A stretch of DNA of 26,636 nucleotides from Enterobacteriaceae bacterium (GTDB lineage: Bacteria > Pseudomonadota > Gammaproteobacteria > Enterobacterales > Enterobacteriaceae). The notes beneath the pieces are model-generated. The model searched no databases. It saw nothing but the letters and a program-made list of their open reading frames with translations, and was not told the origin of the DNA. Below, in pieces: positions 1 to 7,696 of this stretch; the stretch's first letter is position 1, and each line of letters begins with the position of its first letter. The DNA is taken from positions 1-26,636 of the forward strand of contig CABIZV010000014.1 of the NCBI GenBank assembly GCA_902363335.1. The letters run 5' to 3'. The translations under genes were made by a program, and so were the position numbers.

Positions 1-426
1 TCTACCTGTACCGGCGTTGAAATGTTCCGTAAGCTGCTGGACGAAGGTCGTGCAGGCGAGAACTGCGGCGTTCTGCTGCGTGGTATCAAGCGTGAAGAAA
101 TCCAGCGTGGCCAGGTTCTGGCTAAGCCGGGCTCTATCAAGCCACACACCAAGTTCGAATCTGAAGTGTACATCCTGTCCAAAGACGAAGGCGGCCGTCA
201 TACTCCGTTCTTCAAAGGCTACCGTCCACAGTTCTACTTCCGTACTACTGACGTGACTGGTACCATCGAACTGCCAGAAGGCGTTGAGATGGTAATGCCG
301 GGCGACAACATCAAAATGGTTGTTACCCTGATCCACCCAATCGCGATGGATGACGGTCTGCGTTTCGCAATCCGTGAAGGCGGCCGTACTGTAGGTGCGG
401 GCGTTGTTGCTAAAGTAATGAGCTAA
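1..426 (+). CDS. tuf: Elongation factor Tu, C-terminal part (5' end outside window)
   Basis: This is the last 141 codons of EF-Tu, the GTPase that delivers aminoacyl-tRNA to the ribosomal A site. The frame is open from base 1 (it begins STCTGVEMFRKLLDEG) to the stop at 424-426. The GTP-binding domain lies upstream of the window; what is present is most of beta-barrel domain 2 and all of domain 3, including the GGRHTPFFKGYRPQFYFR stretch that contacts tRNA and EF-Ts. Its position beside bfd and the S10 operon fits tufA, the last gene of the str operon (rpsL-rpsG-fusA-tufA). Compared with my memory of E. coli EF-Tu, it has Cys in ENCGVLLRG and ends in Met-Ser instead of Leu-Gly. A strong terminator follows. 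Confidence 0.97.
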   Translation, partial: STCTGVEMFRKLLDEGRAGENCGVLLRGIKREEIQRGQVLAKPGSIKPHTKFESEVYILSKDEGGRHTPFFKGYRPQFYFRTTDVTGTIELPEGVEMVMPGDNIKMVVTLIHPIAMDDGLRFAIREGGRTVGAGVVAKVMS

Positions 427-451
427 TTATTTAATAATTAGTTTTGAGCTT

Positions 452-477
452 AAAAAGGGTGCTTCGGCACCCTTTTT
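452..477 (+). terminator. Rho-independent terminator of the tuf operon
   Basis: A perfect 11-bp stem (AAAAAGGGTGC / GCACCCTTTTT) is closed by a TTCG tetraloop at 463-466, and its 3' arm supplies the T-run. It lies 26 nt after the tuf stop codon, where the str operon should end. Confidence 0.93.
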
Positions 478-548
478 GCTTTTTTAAACATTATTATCTG
501 TTCATATTCCGCACTATTTGTTCTCTTAATTCACCCAATCCTTAGTAG

Positions 549-611
549 TTGTCTATTGTAATCATAATTATTCTCAATTACACTTTGTTCAGAAATTGAA
601 CGGGAGTGGTT
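549..611 (+). promoter_or_regulatory. Probable Fur-regulated promoter of bfd-bfr
   Basis: A possible promoter has -35 TTGTAA (556-561), a 17-nt spacer and -10 TACACT (579-584). A 19-base Fur-box-like sequence at 557-575 (TGTAATCATAATTATTCTC) matches the consensus GATAATGATAATCATTATC at 14 of 19 positions by my count and covers the -35 and spacer, as expected for repression by Fe-Fur. Bacterioferritin-associated ferredoxin genes are known Fur targets in enterics. The exact hexamers are uncertain, because neither is close to consensus. Confidence 0.55.
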
Positions 612-806
612 ATGTACGTTTGTTTATGTAATGGCGTCAGCGATAAAAAAATTCGCCAGGCGGTACGCCAGTTTCATCCGCAGTCTTTCCAGCAATTACG
701 AAAATGCATTCCTATTGGAAATCAATGTGGTAAGTGCGTTCGTGCGGCGCGAGAAGTCATGGAAGATGAATTAATGCAAATGCCAGAGTTCAAAGAGATC
801 GCCTGA
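612..806 (+). CDS. bfd: Bacterioferritin-associated ferredoxin Bfd
   Basis: This 64-residue [2Fe-2S] protein passes electrons to bacterioferritin so that stored ferric iron is reduced and released in the cytoplasm. The four cluster cysteines of the BFD-like fold are present at C4, C6, C39 and C42 (MYVCLCNG near the start, NQCGKC later); C32 is an additional cysteine. I chose the ATG at 612 because GGGAG at 602-606 is correctly spaced and the length equals the usual 64 residues; a GTG two codons upstream (606) is unlikely. It lies directly upstream of its partner bfr with a 72-nt gap, and behind a probable Fur box, so it should be induced when iron is scarce. Confidence 0.95.
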   Translation: MYVCLCNGVSDKKIRQAVRQFHPQSFQQLRKCIPIGNQCGKCVRAAREVMEDELMQMPEFKEIA

Positions 807-878
807 CCGCAATTTCTTTTTTTGACATCCCGGTAGCCCGATCTACGCTTCAATAAGTGGAAGCGGAGGGTCTATATA

Positions 879-1355
879 ATGAAAGGTGATGTTAAGATTA
901 TAAATTATCTCAATAAATTATTGGGAAATGAGCTTGTCGCAATAAACCAATACTTTCTCCATGCGAGAATGTTCAAAAACTGGGGCCTTATGCGCCTCAA
1001 TGATATCGAGTATCACGAATCCATTGATGAAATGAAGCACGCCGATTTGTACATCGAGCGAATTCTTTTCCTTGAAGGGATCCCCAATCTTCAAGACCTG
1101 GGTAAATTACACATCGGCGAAGATGTTGAAGAGATGCTGCAATCTGACCTCAGGCTGGAATTAGACGGGGCCAAAGATCTGCGGGAAGCCATCGCTTATG
1201 CCGACAGCGTTCACGACTACGTGAGCCGCGATATGCTGATAACGATCCTCACCGAGGAAGAGCATCATATTGACTGGCTGGAAACGGAACTTGAGCTCAT
1301 TGGCAAAATTGGTCTGCAGAACTACCTGCAATCCCAGATTAAAGTCGCAGACTAA
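879..1355 (+). CDS. bfr: Bacterioferritin (haem-containing ferritin)
   Basis: This 158-residue subunit forms the 24-mer iron-storage shell. All ferroxidase di-iron ligands are at the classical positions: E18, E51, H54, E94, E127 and H130. M52, the axial ligand of the inter-subunit haem, is also present. GGAGGG sits before the ATG at 879. The 3' end overlaps the convergent prepilin peptidase gene by 17 nt (1339-1355). The residue run EEEHHIDW, in place of DEEGHIDW in my memory of E. coli, keeps both metal ligands. Bfd, encoded just upstream, is its dedicated reductant. A TTGACA at 827-832 in the bfd-bfr gap could be a -35 element, but I see no good -10 behind it. Confidence 0.97.
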   Translation: MKGDVKIINYLNKLLGNELVAINQYFLHARMFKNWGLMRLNDIEYHESIDEMKHADLYIERILFLEGIPNLQDLGKLHIGEDVEEMLQSDLRLELDGAKDLREAIAYADSVHDYVSRDMLITILTEEEHHIDWLETELELIGKIGLQNYLQSQIKVAD

Positions 1356-1821
1356 CAGTCGAGAAGCCTGCCAATATAAAACCCGCTGCTCCCATAAATG
1401 GACCAAATGGCAGTGGGTTTTTTATCTCCGTCATAGACCGTCGATACAACGCTTTACCCATCAGAAAAGCCCACGCTAGCACGCTTGCCATCAGCAGTAA
1501 TAGCGGGAGCTGCTGCCAGCCATGCCACGCACCAAGAGCCGCCAGGTACTTCACGTCTCCATATCCTAATCCTTCGTAGCCCCGAATCAGTCGATAACCC
1601 CAATAGAGAAACGCCAGAATGGAGTAACCAGCAATAGCGCCCCAGAGTGCATCACTGACGTGGGTCGGATTAAGGCACAGCTGATATAGCAGGCCAAGCC
1701 ACAGCAATGGGCAGGTTAACCGGTCTGGCAATAACCCGGTTCGCGCGTCATGCCTGCATAAGGCTGCGCTTAGCGATGTATAAAGGATAAAGAAAGGGAG
1801 CGCACTCAATATCATTGTCAT
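1339..1821 (-). CDS. hopD: Short prepilin peptidase, type IV leader peptidase (A24) catalytic domain only
   Basis: This is a predicted inner-membrane aspartic protease of about 160 residues that would cleave the leader of type IV prepilins or type II pseudopilins. The two catalytic aspartates lie in RHDARTGLLPDRLT (D25) and GYGDVK (D89), 64 residues apart as in PilD, and the conserved PFGPF motif is near the C-terminus. The protein is mostly hydrophobic. The N-terminal cysteine-rich/methylase region of full-length enzymes (about 225-290 residues) is absent, as in the Salmonella hopD product. I prefer the ATG at 1821 after AGGTG; the ATG at 1815 is nearly as good. The frame stays open upstream to a Met at 1962, but that added segment is proline-rich and unlike the family. 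No gsp genes accompany it. Confidence 0.8.
   Translation of the reverse strand: MTMILSALPFFILYTSLSAALCRHDARTGLLPDRLTCPLLWLGLLYQLCLNPTHVSDALWGAIAGYSILAFLYWGYRLIRGYEGLGYGDVKYLAALGAWHGWQQLPLLLLMASVLAWAFLMGKALYRRSMTEIKNPLPFGPFMGAAGFILAGFSTVSLRL
1378..1423 (+). terminator. Candidate bfr terminator inside the 3' end of the convergent gene
   Basis: AAAACCCGCTGC (1378-1389) pairs with GCAGTGGGTTTT (1410-1421), with one G-T wobble, around a 20-nt loop, and the 3' arm runs into six T (1418-1423). It is 22 nt after the bfr stop. The same bases encode a conserved NPLPFGPF motif of the opposite gene, so the hairpin could be coincidental; the loop is also long. Confidence 0.4.
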
Positions 1822-1990
1822 ATCACCTGTCAATTCGCTGGATATCAGTTTGTCGGCAAGCAGGGGAGGGGGCAAAGGTCGAGAATACCCTTTGCGAGGC
1901 GGCTTCCAGGAAATGACATCGCGCTGCACTAAATTTTGAGCCACACGCGTGAAAGTGCACACTGCCGTGTGGGTAATTTATAAACACGGC

Positions 1991-2018
1991 TTGCTTCATG
2001 TGGCTATTTGTGTATAAT
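1991..2018 (+). promoter_or_regulatory. S10 operon promoter
   Basis: -35 TTGCTT (1991-1996), a 16-nt spacer and a consensus -10 TATAAT (2013-2018) are followed by a GC-rich discriminator (GCGCGGG), typical of growth-rate-controlled translation genes. Transcription should start near 2025, which gives a leader of about 170 nt, close to that known for E. coli. Confidence 0.88.
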
Positions 2019-2024
2019 GCGCGG

Positions 2025-2194
2025 GCTTGTCTAATATTGACAGCGGTTCGATATGAGCCACCGGTCCTGCGAAAGCGGTACCAGACAATGTTCCCAATCG
2101 GGGAACTCTGTAAGAACGGTTACACTCTCCCATCAATCGTAATGGGTTTGAGGAGTAACTATTTCGTCTATAAAATAATTGGAGCTCTGGTCTC
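2025..2194 (+). promoter_or_regulatory. S10 leader with L4-responsive attenuator and translation control
   Basis: This untranslated leader contains successive hairpins. One is GTTCCC-AATCG-GGGAAC (2090-2106). Another, at about 2121-2157, has core CCCAT (2129-2133) pairing with ATGGG (2142-2146) and corresponds to the HD attenuator of E. coli. In that system excess ribosomal protein L4, with NusA, stabilises a paused polymerase at HD and separately blocks S10 translation through the following hairpin. The position and sequence match this mechanism; that L4 acts here is inferred. Confidence 0.82.
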
Positions 2195-2506
2195 ATGCAG
2201 AACCAAAGAATCCGTATCCGTTTGAAAGCGTTTGATCATCGTCTGATCGATCAATCAACCGCGGAAATCGTCGAGACTGCTAAGCGCACTGGTGCGCAAG
2301 TCCGTGGTCCGATCCCGCTGCCGACCCGCAAAGAGCGTTTCACCGTTCTGATCTCTCCGCACGTCAACAAAGACGCGCGTGATCAGTACGAGATCCGTAC
2401 TCACAAGCGTCTGGTTGACATCGTTGAGCCAACTGAAAAAACCGTTGATGCTCTGATGCGTCTGGACCTGGCTGCCGGTGTAGACGTGCAGATCAGCCTG
2501 GGTTAA
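2195..2506 (+). CDS. rpsJ: 30S ribosomal protein S10 (NusE)
   Basis: This first gene of the S10 operon encodes the full 103-residue S10. The protein sits in the 30S head and also acts as NusE, pairing with NusB on boxA RNA for rRNA antitermination. The sequence [19 protein letters not shown] at the start, the loop [20 protein letters not shown] and the end DVQISLG are characteristic. The start is preceded by GGAG at 2181-2184. Its leader carries the operon's L4-dependent control. rplC follows after 32 nt. Codon use is strongly biased to preferred codons, as in all the ribosomal genes here. Confidence 0.98.
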
Positions 2507-2538
2507 TCAGGTCATCGAGCGATTGAGAGGTTGATACA

Positions 2539-3168
2539 ATGATTGGTTTAGTCGGTAAAAAAGTGGGTATGACCCGCATCTTCACTGAAGATGGCGTATC
2601 TATCCCAGTAACCGTAATCGAAGTCGAAGCAAACCGTGTTACTCAGATCAAAGATCTGGCTAACGATGGATACCGCGCTGTTCAGGTGACCACTGGGGCT
2701 AAAAAAGCTAACCGTGTAACCAAGCCGGAAGCTGGCCACTTTGCTAAAGCTGGCGTAGAAGCTGGTCGCGGCCTGTGGGAGTTCCGTCTGGCAGATGGTG
2801 AAGAATACACCGTTGGTCAGAACATTAGCGTTGAACTGTTTGCTGACGTTAAAAAAGTTGACGTAACCGGTACCTCTAAAGGTAAAGGTTTCGCTGGTAC
2901 CGTTAAGCGCTGGAACTTCCGTACCCAGGACGCTACTCACGGTAACTCCTTGTCTCACCGCGTTCCGGGTTCTATCGGTCAGAACCAGACTCCGGGCAAA
3001 GTGTTCAAAGGCAAGAAAATGGCAGGTCAGCTGGGCAACGAACGTGTCACTGTTCAGAGCCTGGACGTAGTACGCGTTGACGCTGAGCGCAACCTGCTGC
3101 TGGTTAAAGGTGGTGTTCCGGGTGCAACCGGTTGCGACCTGATCGTTAAACCAGCTGTGAAGGCGTAA
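2539..3168 (+). CDS. rplC: 50S ribosomal protein L3
   Basis: L3 (209 residues) is an early-assembly protein that binds near the 3' end of 23S rRNA and sends a long loop towards the peptidyl transferase centre. That loop is visible as KRWNFRTQDATHGNSLSHR (about residues 123-141), followed by GSIGQNQTPGK, where Q150 is the glutamine methylated by PrmB in E. coli. A GAGAGG Shine-Dalgarno (2524-2529) precedes the ATG. Near the C-terminus it has a Cys (ATGCDLIV) where I recall Ser in E. coli, a conservative surface difference. Confidence 0.98.
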   Translation: MIGLVGKKVGMTRIFTEDGVSIPVTVIEVEANRVTQIKDLANDGYRAVQVTTGAKKANRVTKPEAGHFAKAGVEAGRGLWEFRLADGEEYTVGQNISVELFADVKKVDVTGTSKGKGFAGTVKRWNFRTQDATHGNSLSHRVPGSIGQNQTPGKVFKGKKMAGQLGNERVTVQSLDVVRVDAERNLLLVKGGVPGATGCDLIVKPAVKA

Positions 3169-3178
3169 GGGGATAGCA

Positions 3179-3784
3179 ATGGAATTAGTATTGAAAGACG
3201 CGCAGAGCGCGCTGACTGTTTCCGAAACTACCTTCGGTCGTGATTTCAACGAAGCGCTGGTTCACCAGGTTGTTGTTGCTTATGCAGCTGGTGCTCGTCA
3301 GGGTACTCGTGCTCAGAAGACTCGTGCTGAAGTAACTGGTTCTGGTAAAAAACCATGGCGTCAGAAAGGTACCGGCCGTGCGCGTTCAGGTTCTATTAAG
3401 AGCCCGATCTGGCGTTCAGGTGGCGTAACCTTCGCTGCTCGTCCACAGGACCACAGTCAAAAAGTTAACAAAAAGATGTACCGCGGCGCGCTGAAAAGCA
3501 TCCTGTCCGAACTGGTACGTCAGGATCGTCTGATCGTTGTCGAATCATTCTCTGTAGAAGCGCCTAAAACTAAGCTGCTGGCACAGAAACTGAAAGACAT
3601 GGCTCTGGAAGATGTGTTGATCATCACCGGTGAGCTGGACGAAAACCTGTTCCTGGCTGCGCGCAACCTGCACAAGGTTGACGTACGCGATGTTACTGGT
3701 ATCGACCCGGTTAGCCTGATCGCCTTCGACAAAGTCGTAATGACTGCTGAAGCTGTTAAGCAAGTTGAGGAGATGCTGGCATGA
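3179..3784 (+). CDS. rplD: 50S ribosomal protein L4, also the S10-operon repressor
   Basis: L4 (201 residues) binds 23S rRNA domain I and lines the narrowest part of the exit tunnel through its extended basic loop, seen as GSGKKPWRQKGTGRARSGS (residues 54-72). K63, a site of macrolide-resistance changes in E. coli, is wild type. When in excess, L4 represses its own operon at the leader at 2025-2194. The gene starts 10 nt after rplC behind AAGGGGA, and its stop overlaps the rplW start by 4 nt (ATGA at 3781-3784), indicating translational coupling. Confidence 0.98.
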   Translation: MELVLKDAQSALTVSETTFGRDFNEALVHQVVVAYAAGARQGTRAQKTRAEVTGSGKKPWRQKGTGRARSGSIKSPIWRSGGVTFAARPQDHSQKVNKKMYRGALKSILSELVRQDRLIVVESFSVEAPKTKLLAQKLKDMALEDVLIITGELDENLFLAARNLHKVDVRDVTGIDPVSLIAFDKVVMTAEAVKQVEEMLA

Positions 3785-4083
3785 TTCGTGAAGAACGTCT
3801 GCTGAAGGTGCTGCGTGCACCGCACGTTTCTGAAAAAGCGTCTGCTGCGATGGAAAAAACAAACACCATCGTTCTCAAAGTTGCTAAAGACGCGACCAAA
3901 GCAGAAATCAAAGCTGCTGTGCAGAAACTGTTTGAAGTCGAAGTCGAAGTCGTTAACACCCTGGTAGTTAAAGGGAAAGTTAAACGTCACGGACAGCGTA
4001 TCGGTCGTCGTAGCGACTGGAAAAAAGCTTACGTCACCCTGAAGGAAGGCCAGAATCTGGACTTCGTCGGCGGCGCTGAGTAA
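3781..4083 (+). CDS. rplW: 50S ribosomal protein L23
   Basis: L23 (100 residues) lies at the tunnel exit and is the docking site for trigger factor and SRP. E18, in the exposed HVSEKAS segment, is the residue known to contact trigger factor in E. coli and is present. The long beta-hairpin with the basic tip GKVKRHGQRIGRRSDWKK (residues about 64-81) reaches rRNA. Its start overlaps the rplD stop. Confidence 0.98.
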   Translation: MIREERLLKVLRAPHVSEKASAAMEKTNTIVLKVAKDATKAEIKAAVQKLFEVEVEVVNTLVVKGKVKRHGQRIGRRSDWKKAYVTLKEGQNLDFVGGAE

Positions 4084-4100
4084 GTCGGAGGAGTAATACA

Positions 4101-4922
4101 ATGGCAGTTGTTAAATGTAAACCGACATCTCCGGGTCGTCGCCACGTTGTTAAAGTGGTCAACCCAGAGCTGCACAAGGGCAAACCTTTTGCTCCGCTGG
4201 TTGAAAAAAACAGCAAATCCGGCGGTCGTAACAACAATGGCCGTATCACCACTCGTCACATTGGTGGTGGTCACAAGCAGGCTTACCGTATTGTTGACTT
4301 CAAACGCAACAAAGATGGTATCCCAGCAATTGTTGAGCGTCTTGAGTACGATCCGAACCGTTCCGCGAACATCGCGCTGGTTCTGTACAAAGATGGCGAA
4401 CGTCGTTACATTCTGGCCCCTAAAGGCCTGAAAGCTGGCGACCAGATTCAGTCTGGCGTTGATGCTGCAATCAAAGCAGGTAACACCCTGCCGATGCGCA
4501 ATATCCCGGTTGGTTCTACCGTTCATAACGTAGAAATGAAACCAGGTAAAGGCGGTCAGCTGGCACGTTCCGCTGGTACTTACGTTCAGATCGTTGCTCG
4601 TGATGGTGCTTATGTCACCCTGCGTCTGCGTTCTGGTGAAATGCGTAAAGTCGAAGCAGACTGCCGTGCAACCATGGGCGAAGTTGGCAATGCTGAGCAT
4701 ATGCTGCGCGTTCTGGGTAAAGCAGGTGCTGCACGCTGGCGTGGTGTTCGTCCTACCGTTCGCGGTACTGCGATGAACCCAGTCGATCACCCACATGGTG
4801 GTGGTGAAGGTCGTAACTTTGGTAAGCACCCTGTTTCACCATGGGGCGTTCAGACCAAAGGTAAGAAGACCCGCAGCAACAAGCGTACTGATAAATTCAT
4901 CGTACGTCGCCGTAGCAAATAA
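4101..4922 (+). CDS. rplB: 50S ribosomal protein L2
   Basis: L2 (273 residues) is among the most conserved ribosomal proteins. It is needed for subunit joining and tRNA placement, and supports peptidyl transferase. The C-terminal signature NPVDHPHGGGEGR is intact; it includes H229 by E. coli numbering, reported as functionally important. The N-terminal arm is basic and the C-terminus ends KRTDKFIVRRRSK. A strong GGAGGAG (4087-4093) precedes the ATG. rpsS follows after 16 nt. Confidence 0.98.
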   Translation: MAVVKCKPTSPGRRHVVKVVNPELHKGKPFAPLVEKNSKSGGRNNNGRITTRHIGGGHKQAYRIVDFKRNKDGIPAIVERLEYDPNRSANIALVLYKDGERRYILAPKGLKAGDQIQSGVDAAIKAGNTLPMRNIPVGSTVHNVEMKPGKGGQLARSAGTYVQIVARDGAYVTLRLRSGEMRKVEADCRATMGEVGNAEHMLRVLGKAGAARWRGVRPTVRGTAMNPVDHPHGGGEGRNFGKHPVSPWGVQTKGKKTRSNKRTDKFIVRRRSK

Positions 4923-4938
4923 TTTTAGAGGATAAGCC

Positions 4939-5217
4939 ATGCCACGTTCTCTCAAGAAAGGTCCTTTTATTGACCTGCACTTGCTGAAGAAGGTAGAGAA
5001 AGCGGTGGAAAGCGGAGACAAGAAGCCCCTGCGCACTTGGTCCCGTCGTTCAACGATCTTTCCTAACATGATCGGTTTGACCATCGCTGTCCATAATGGT
5101 CGTCAGCACGTTCCAGTATTTGTTTCCGACGAAATGGTTGGTCACAAACTGGGTGAATTCGCACCGACTCGTACTTATCGCGGCCACGCTGCTGATAAAA
5201 AAGCGAAGAAGAAATAA
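4939..5217 (+). CDS. rpsS: 30S ribosomal protein S19
   Basis: S19 (92 residues) forms a complex with S13 in the 30S head near the A site and the B1a bridge. The start [20 protein letters not shown] and the central motif [20 protein letters not shown] are family hallmarks, and the disordered C-terminal tail ends in KKAKKK. TAGAGGA precedes the start. It is the sixth gene of the S10 operon, between L2 and L22 as in all enterics. Confidence 0.98.
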
Positions 5218-5231
5218 GGTAGGAGGAAGAG

Positions 5232-6283
<1,052 letters not shown>

Positions 6284-6295
6284 GGAGCGTCGCTG

Positions 6296-6706
6296 ATGTT
6301 ACAACCAAAGCGTACAAAATTCCGTAAAGTGCATAAAGGCCGCAACCGTGGTCTGGCGCAGGGTACGGATGTTAGCTTCGGCAGCTTCGGTCTGAAAGCT
6401 GTTGGCCGTGGTCGTCTGACTGCCCGTCAGATCGAAGCAGCACGTCGTGCAATGACCCGTGCAGTTAAGCGTCAAGGTAAGATTTGGATCCGTGTATTCC
6501 CGGACAAACCAATCACCGAGAAACCGCTGGCAGTGCGTATGGGTAAAGGTAAAGGTAACGTGGAGTATTGGGTTGCCTTGATTCAGCCGGGTAAAGTCCT
6601 GTACGAAATGGACGGTGTTCCGGAAGAGCTGGCCCGTGAAGCATTCGGCCTCGCTGCAGCGAAACTGCCGATCAAAACCACCTTTGTAACTAAGACGGTG
6701 ATGTAA
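6296..6706 (+). CDS. rplP: 50S ribosomal protein L16
   Basis: L16 (136 residues) is a late-assembly protein near the A-site tRNA elbow, required for the active peptidyl transferase centre. The family core GRLTARQIEAARRAMTRAVK and the loop RMGKGKGNVEYWVALIQPGK are intact; this loop includes the arginine (R81 in E. coli) hydroxylated by RoxA/YcfD. AAGGAG lies 8 nt upstream of the ATG. The stop overlaps the next start by one base (TAATG at 6706), so rplP and rpmC are probably translationally coupled. Confidence 0.98.
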   Translation: MLQPKRTKFRKVHKGRNRGLAQGTDVSFGSFGLKAVGRGRLTARQIEAARRAMTRAVKRQGKIWIRVFPDKPITEKPLAVRMGKGKGNVEYWVALIQPGKVLYEMDGVPEELAREAFGLAAAKLPIKTTFVTKTVM

Positions 6707-6897
6707 TGAAAGCAAAAGAGCTGCGTGAAAAAAGCGTTGAAGAACTGAACGCTGAGCTGCTGAACTTACTGCGTGAGCAGTTCAACCTGCGTATGCAGGC
6801 GGCAAGCGGCCAACTGCAACAGACTCACCTGCTGAAGCAGGTTCGTCGCGATGTTGCACGCGTTAAGACTTTACTGACTCAGAAGGCGGGTGCGTAA
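6706..6897 (+). CDS. rpmC: 50S ribosomal protein L29
   Basis: L29 (63 residues) is a two-helix protein at the tunnel exit next to L23. The helical hairpin is obvious (MKAKELREKSVEELNAELL, then LLREQFNLRMQAASGQL), and the conserved basic motif around KQVRRDVARVKTLL closes the protein. It overlaps both neighbours by a single base (6706 and 6897), the tightest coupling in the operon. Confidence 0.97.
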   Translation: MKAKELREKSVEELNAELLNLLREQFNLRMQAASGQLQQTHLLKQVRRDVARVKTLLTQKAGA

Positions 6898-7151
6898 TGA
6901 CCGATAAAATCCGTACTCTGCAAGGTCGCGTAGTTAGTGACAAAATGGAGAAATCCATTGTTGTTGCTATCGAACGTATGGTGAAACACCCGGTATACGG
7001 CAAATTCATCAAGCGTACGACCAAACTGCACGTACACGACGAGAACAATGAATGCGGTATCGGCGATAAAGTTGAGATCCGTGAATGTCGTCCACTGTCT
7101 AAGACTAAGTCCTGGACTCTGGTTCGCATTGTAGATAAAGCGATTCTGTAA
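6897..7151 (+). CDS. rpsQ: 30S ribosomal protein S17
   Basis: S17 (84 residues) is an OB-fold primary binder of 16S rRNA and an early nucleator of 30S assembly. The core LQGRVVSDKMEKSIVVAIER and HPVYGKFIKRTTKLHVHDE are diagnostic, and the C-terminal segment CRPLSKTKSWTLVRIV is typical. It is the last gene of the S10 operon: a hairpin terminator follows at 7174-7207 and the spc promoter lies beyond it. Confidence 0.98.
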   Translation: MTDKIRTLQGRVVSDKMEKSIVVAIERMVKHPVYGKFIKRTTKLHVHDENNECGIGDKVEIRECRPLSKTKSWTLVRIVDKAIL

Positions 7152-7173
7152 TACAGTAGTCGTTCTCGATACG

Positions 7174-7207
7174 AATAGACGGCTCAGTAATGGGCCGTCT
7201 ATTTTTT
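7174..7207 (+). terminator. S10 operon terminator
   Basis: AATAGACGGC (7174-7183) pairs with GCCGTCTATT (7194-7203) around a 10-nt loop, and the T-run continues to 7207. It lies 22 nt after the rpsQ stop, between the S10 and spc operons. Confidence 0.88.
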
Positions 7208-7208
7208 C

Positions 7209-7245
7209 TACCCATATCGTTTAAGCGGTGTTATAATGCCGCGCC
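7209..7245 (+). promoter_or_regulatory. spc operon promoter (extended -10)
   Basis: A consensus -10 TATAAT at 7232-7237 is preceded by TG one base upstream (7229-7230), making an extended -10, and followed by a GC-rich discriminator (GCCGCGCCC). I see no good -35 at the standard 17-nt distance (TACCCA at 7209-7214). The sequence resembles the E. coli spc promoter as I remember it. The first gene, rplN, starts about 70 nt downstream. Confidence 0.82.
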
Positions 7246-7314
7246 CTCGATATGGGGCTTTATAATGACCTGATTTCGGGTCTCAGTAGTAGTTGACATT
7301 AGCGGAGCACTAAA

Positions 7315-7686
7315 ATGATCCAAGAACAGACTATGCTGAACGTCGCCGACAACTCCGGTGCACGTCGCGTAATGTGTATCAAGGTTCTGGGTGGCTCGCA
7401 CCGTCGCTACGCAGGCGTAGGCGACATCATCAAGATCACCATCAAGGAAGCAATTCCACGTGGTAAGGTCAAAAAAGGTGATGTGCTGAAGGCGGTAGTG
7501 GTGCGCACCAAGAAGGGTGTTCGTCGCCCGGACGGTTCTGTCATTCGCTTCGATGGTAATGCATGCGTTATTTTAAACAATAACAGTGAGCAACCTATCG
7601 GTACGCGTATTTTTGGGCCGGTAACTCGTGAACTTCGTAACGAGAAGTTCATGAAAATTATCTCTCTGGCACCAGAAGTACTCTAA
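7315..7686 (+). CDS. rplN: 50S ribosomal protein L14
   Basis: L14 (123 residues) opens the spc operon. It forms intersubunit bridge B8 with 16S helix 14 and is the binding site of the silencing factor RsfS. The start [20 protein letters not shown] and the motif [18 protein letters not shown], followed by the invariant [13 protein letters not shown], are hallmark sequences. GCGGAGC precedes the ATG. In E. coli the L14 and L24 cistrons lie upstream of the S8 target and are controlled by retroregulation; the same arrangement is seen here. Confidence 0.98.
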
Positions 7687-7696
7687 GGAGCGAATC

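Larger units (their letters stand above)
1822..2194. other. Divergent intergenic region between hopD and rpsJ
   Basis: These 373 nt hold no gene I can support. The right half contains the S10 promoter (1991-2018) and the transcribed leader (about 2025-2194). The left half (1822-1990) is the upstream region of the minus-strand peptidase gene; I see no convincing promoter there, only a small inverted repeat, CACAC-TGCC-GTGTG, near 1958-1971. Confidence 0.8.

Noticed and set aside
1822..1962. Longer start for the prepilin peptidase (Met at 1962)
   Set aside because: The extra 47 residues are proline- and arginine-rich, unlike the cysteine-rich domain of full-length enzymes, and AGGTG sits before the internal ATG at 1821.
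1998..2225. 75-codon frame across the S10 leader and rpsJ start
   Set aside because: It begins before the likely transcription start and runs out of frame into rpsJ; the region is explained by the structured leader RNA.
4029..4829. 266-codon open frame antisense to rplB
   Set aside because: It is the complement of a highly codon-biased ribosomal gene; the translation is Thr/Asn-rich low-complexity with no family resemblance, and there is no ribosome binding site. The same applies to the antisense frames over rplC (2548-3249), rplD (3520-4101), rpsE/rpmD (10214-10840) and rpoA (14575-15111).
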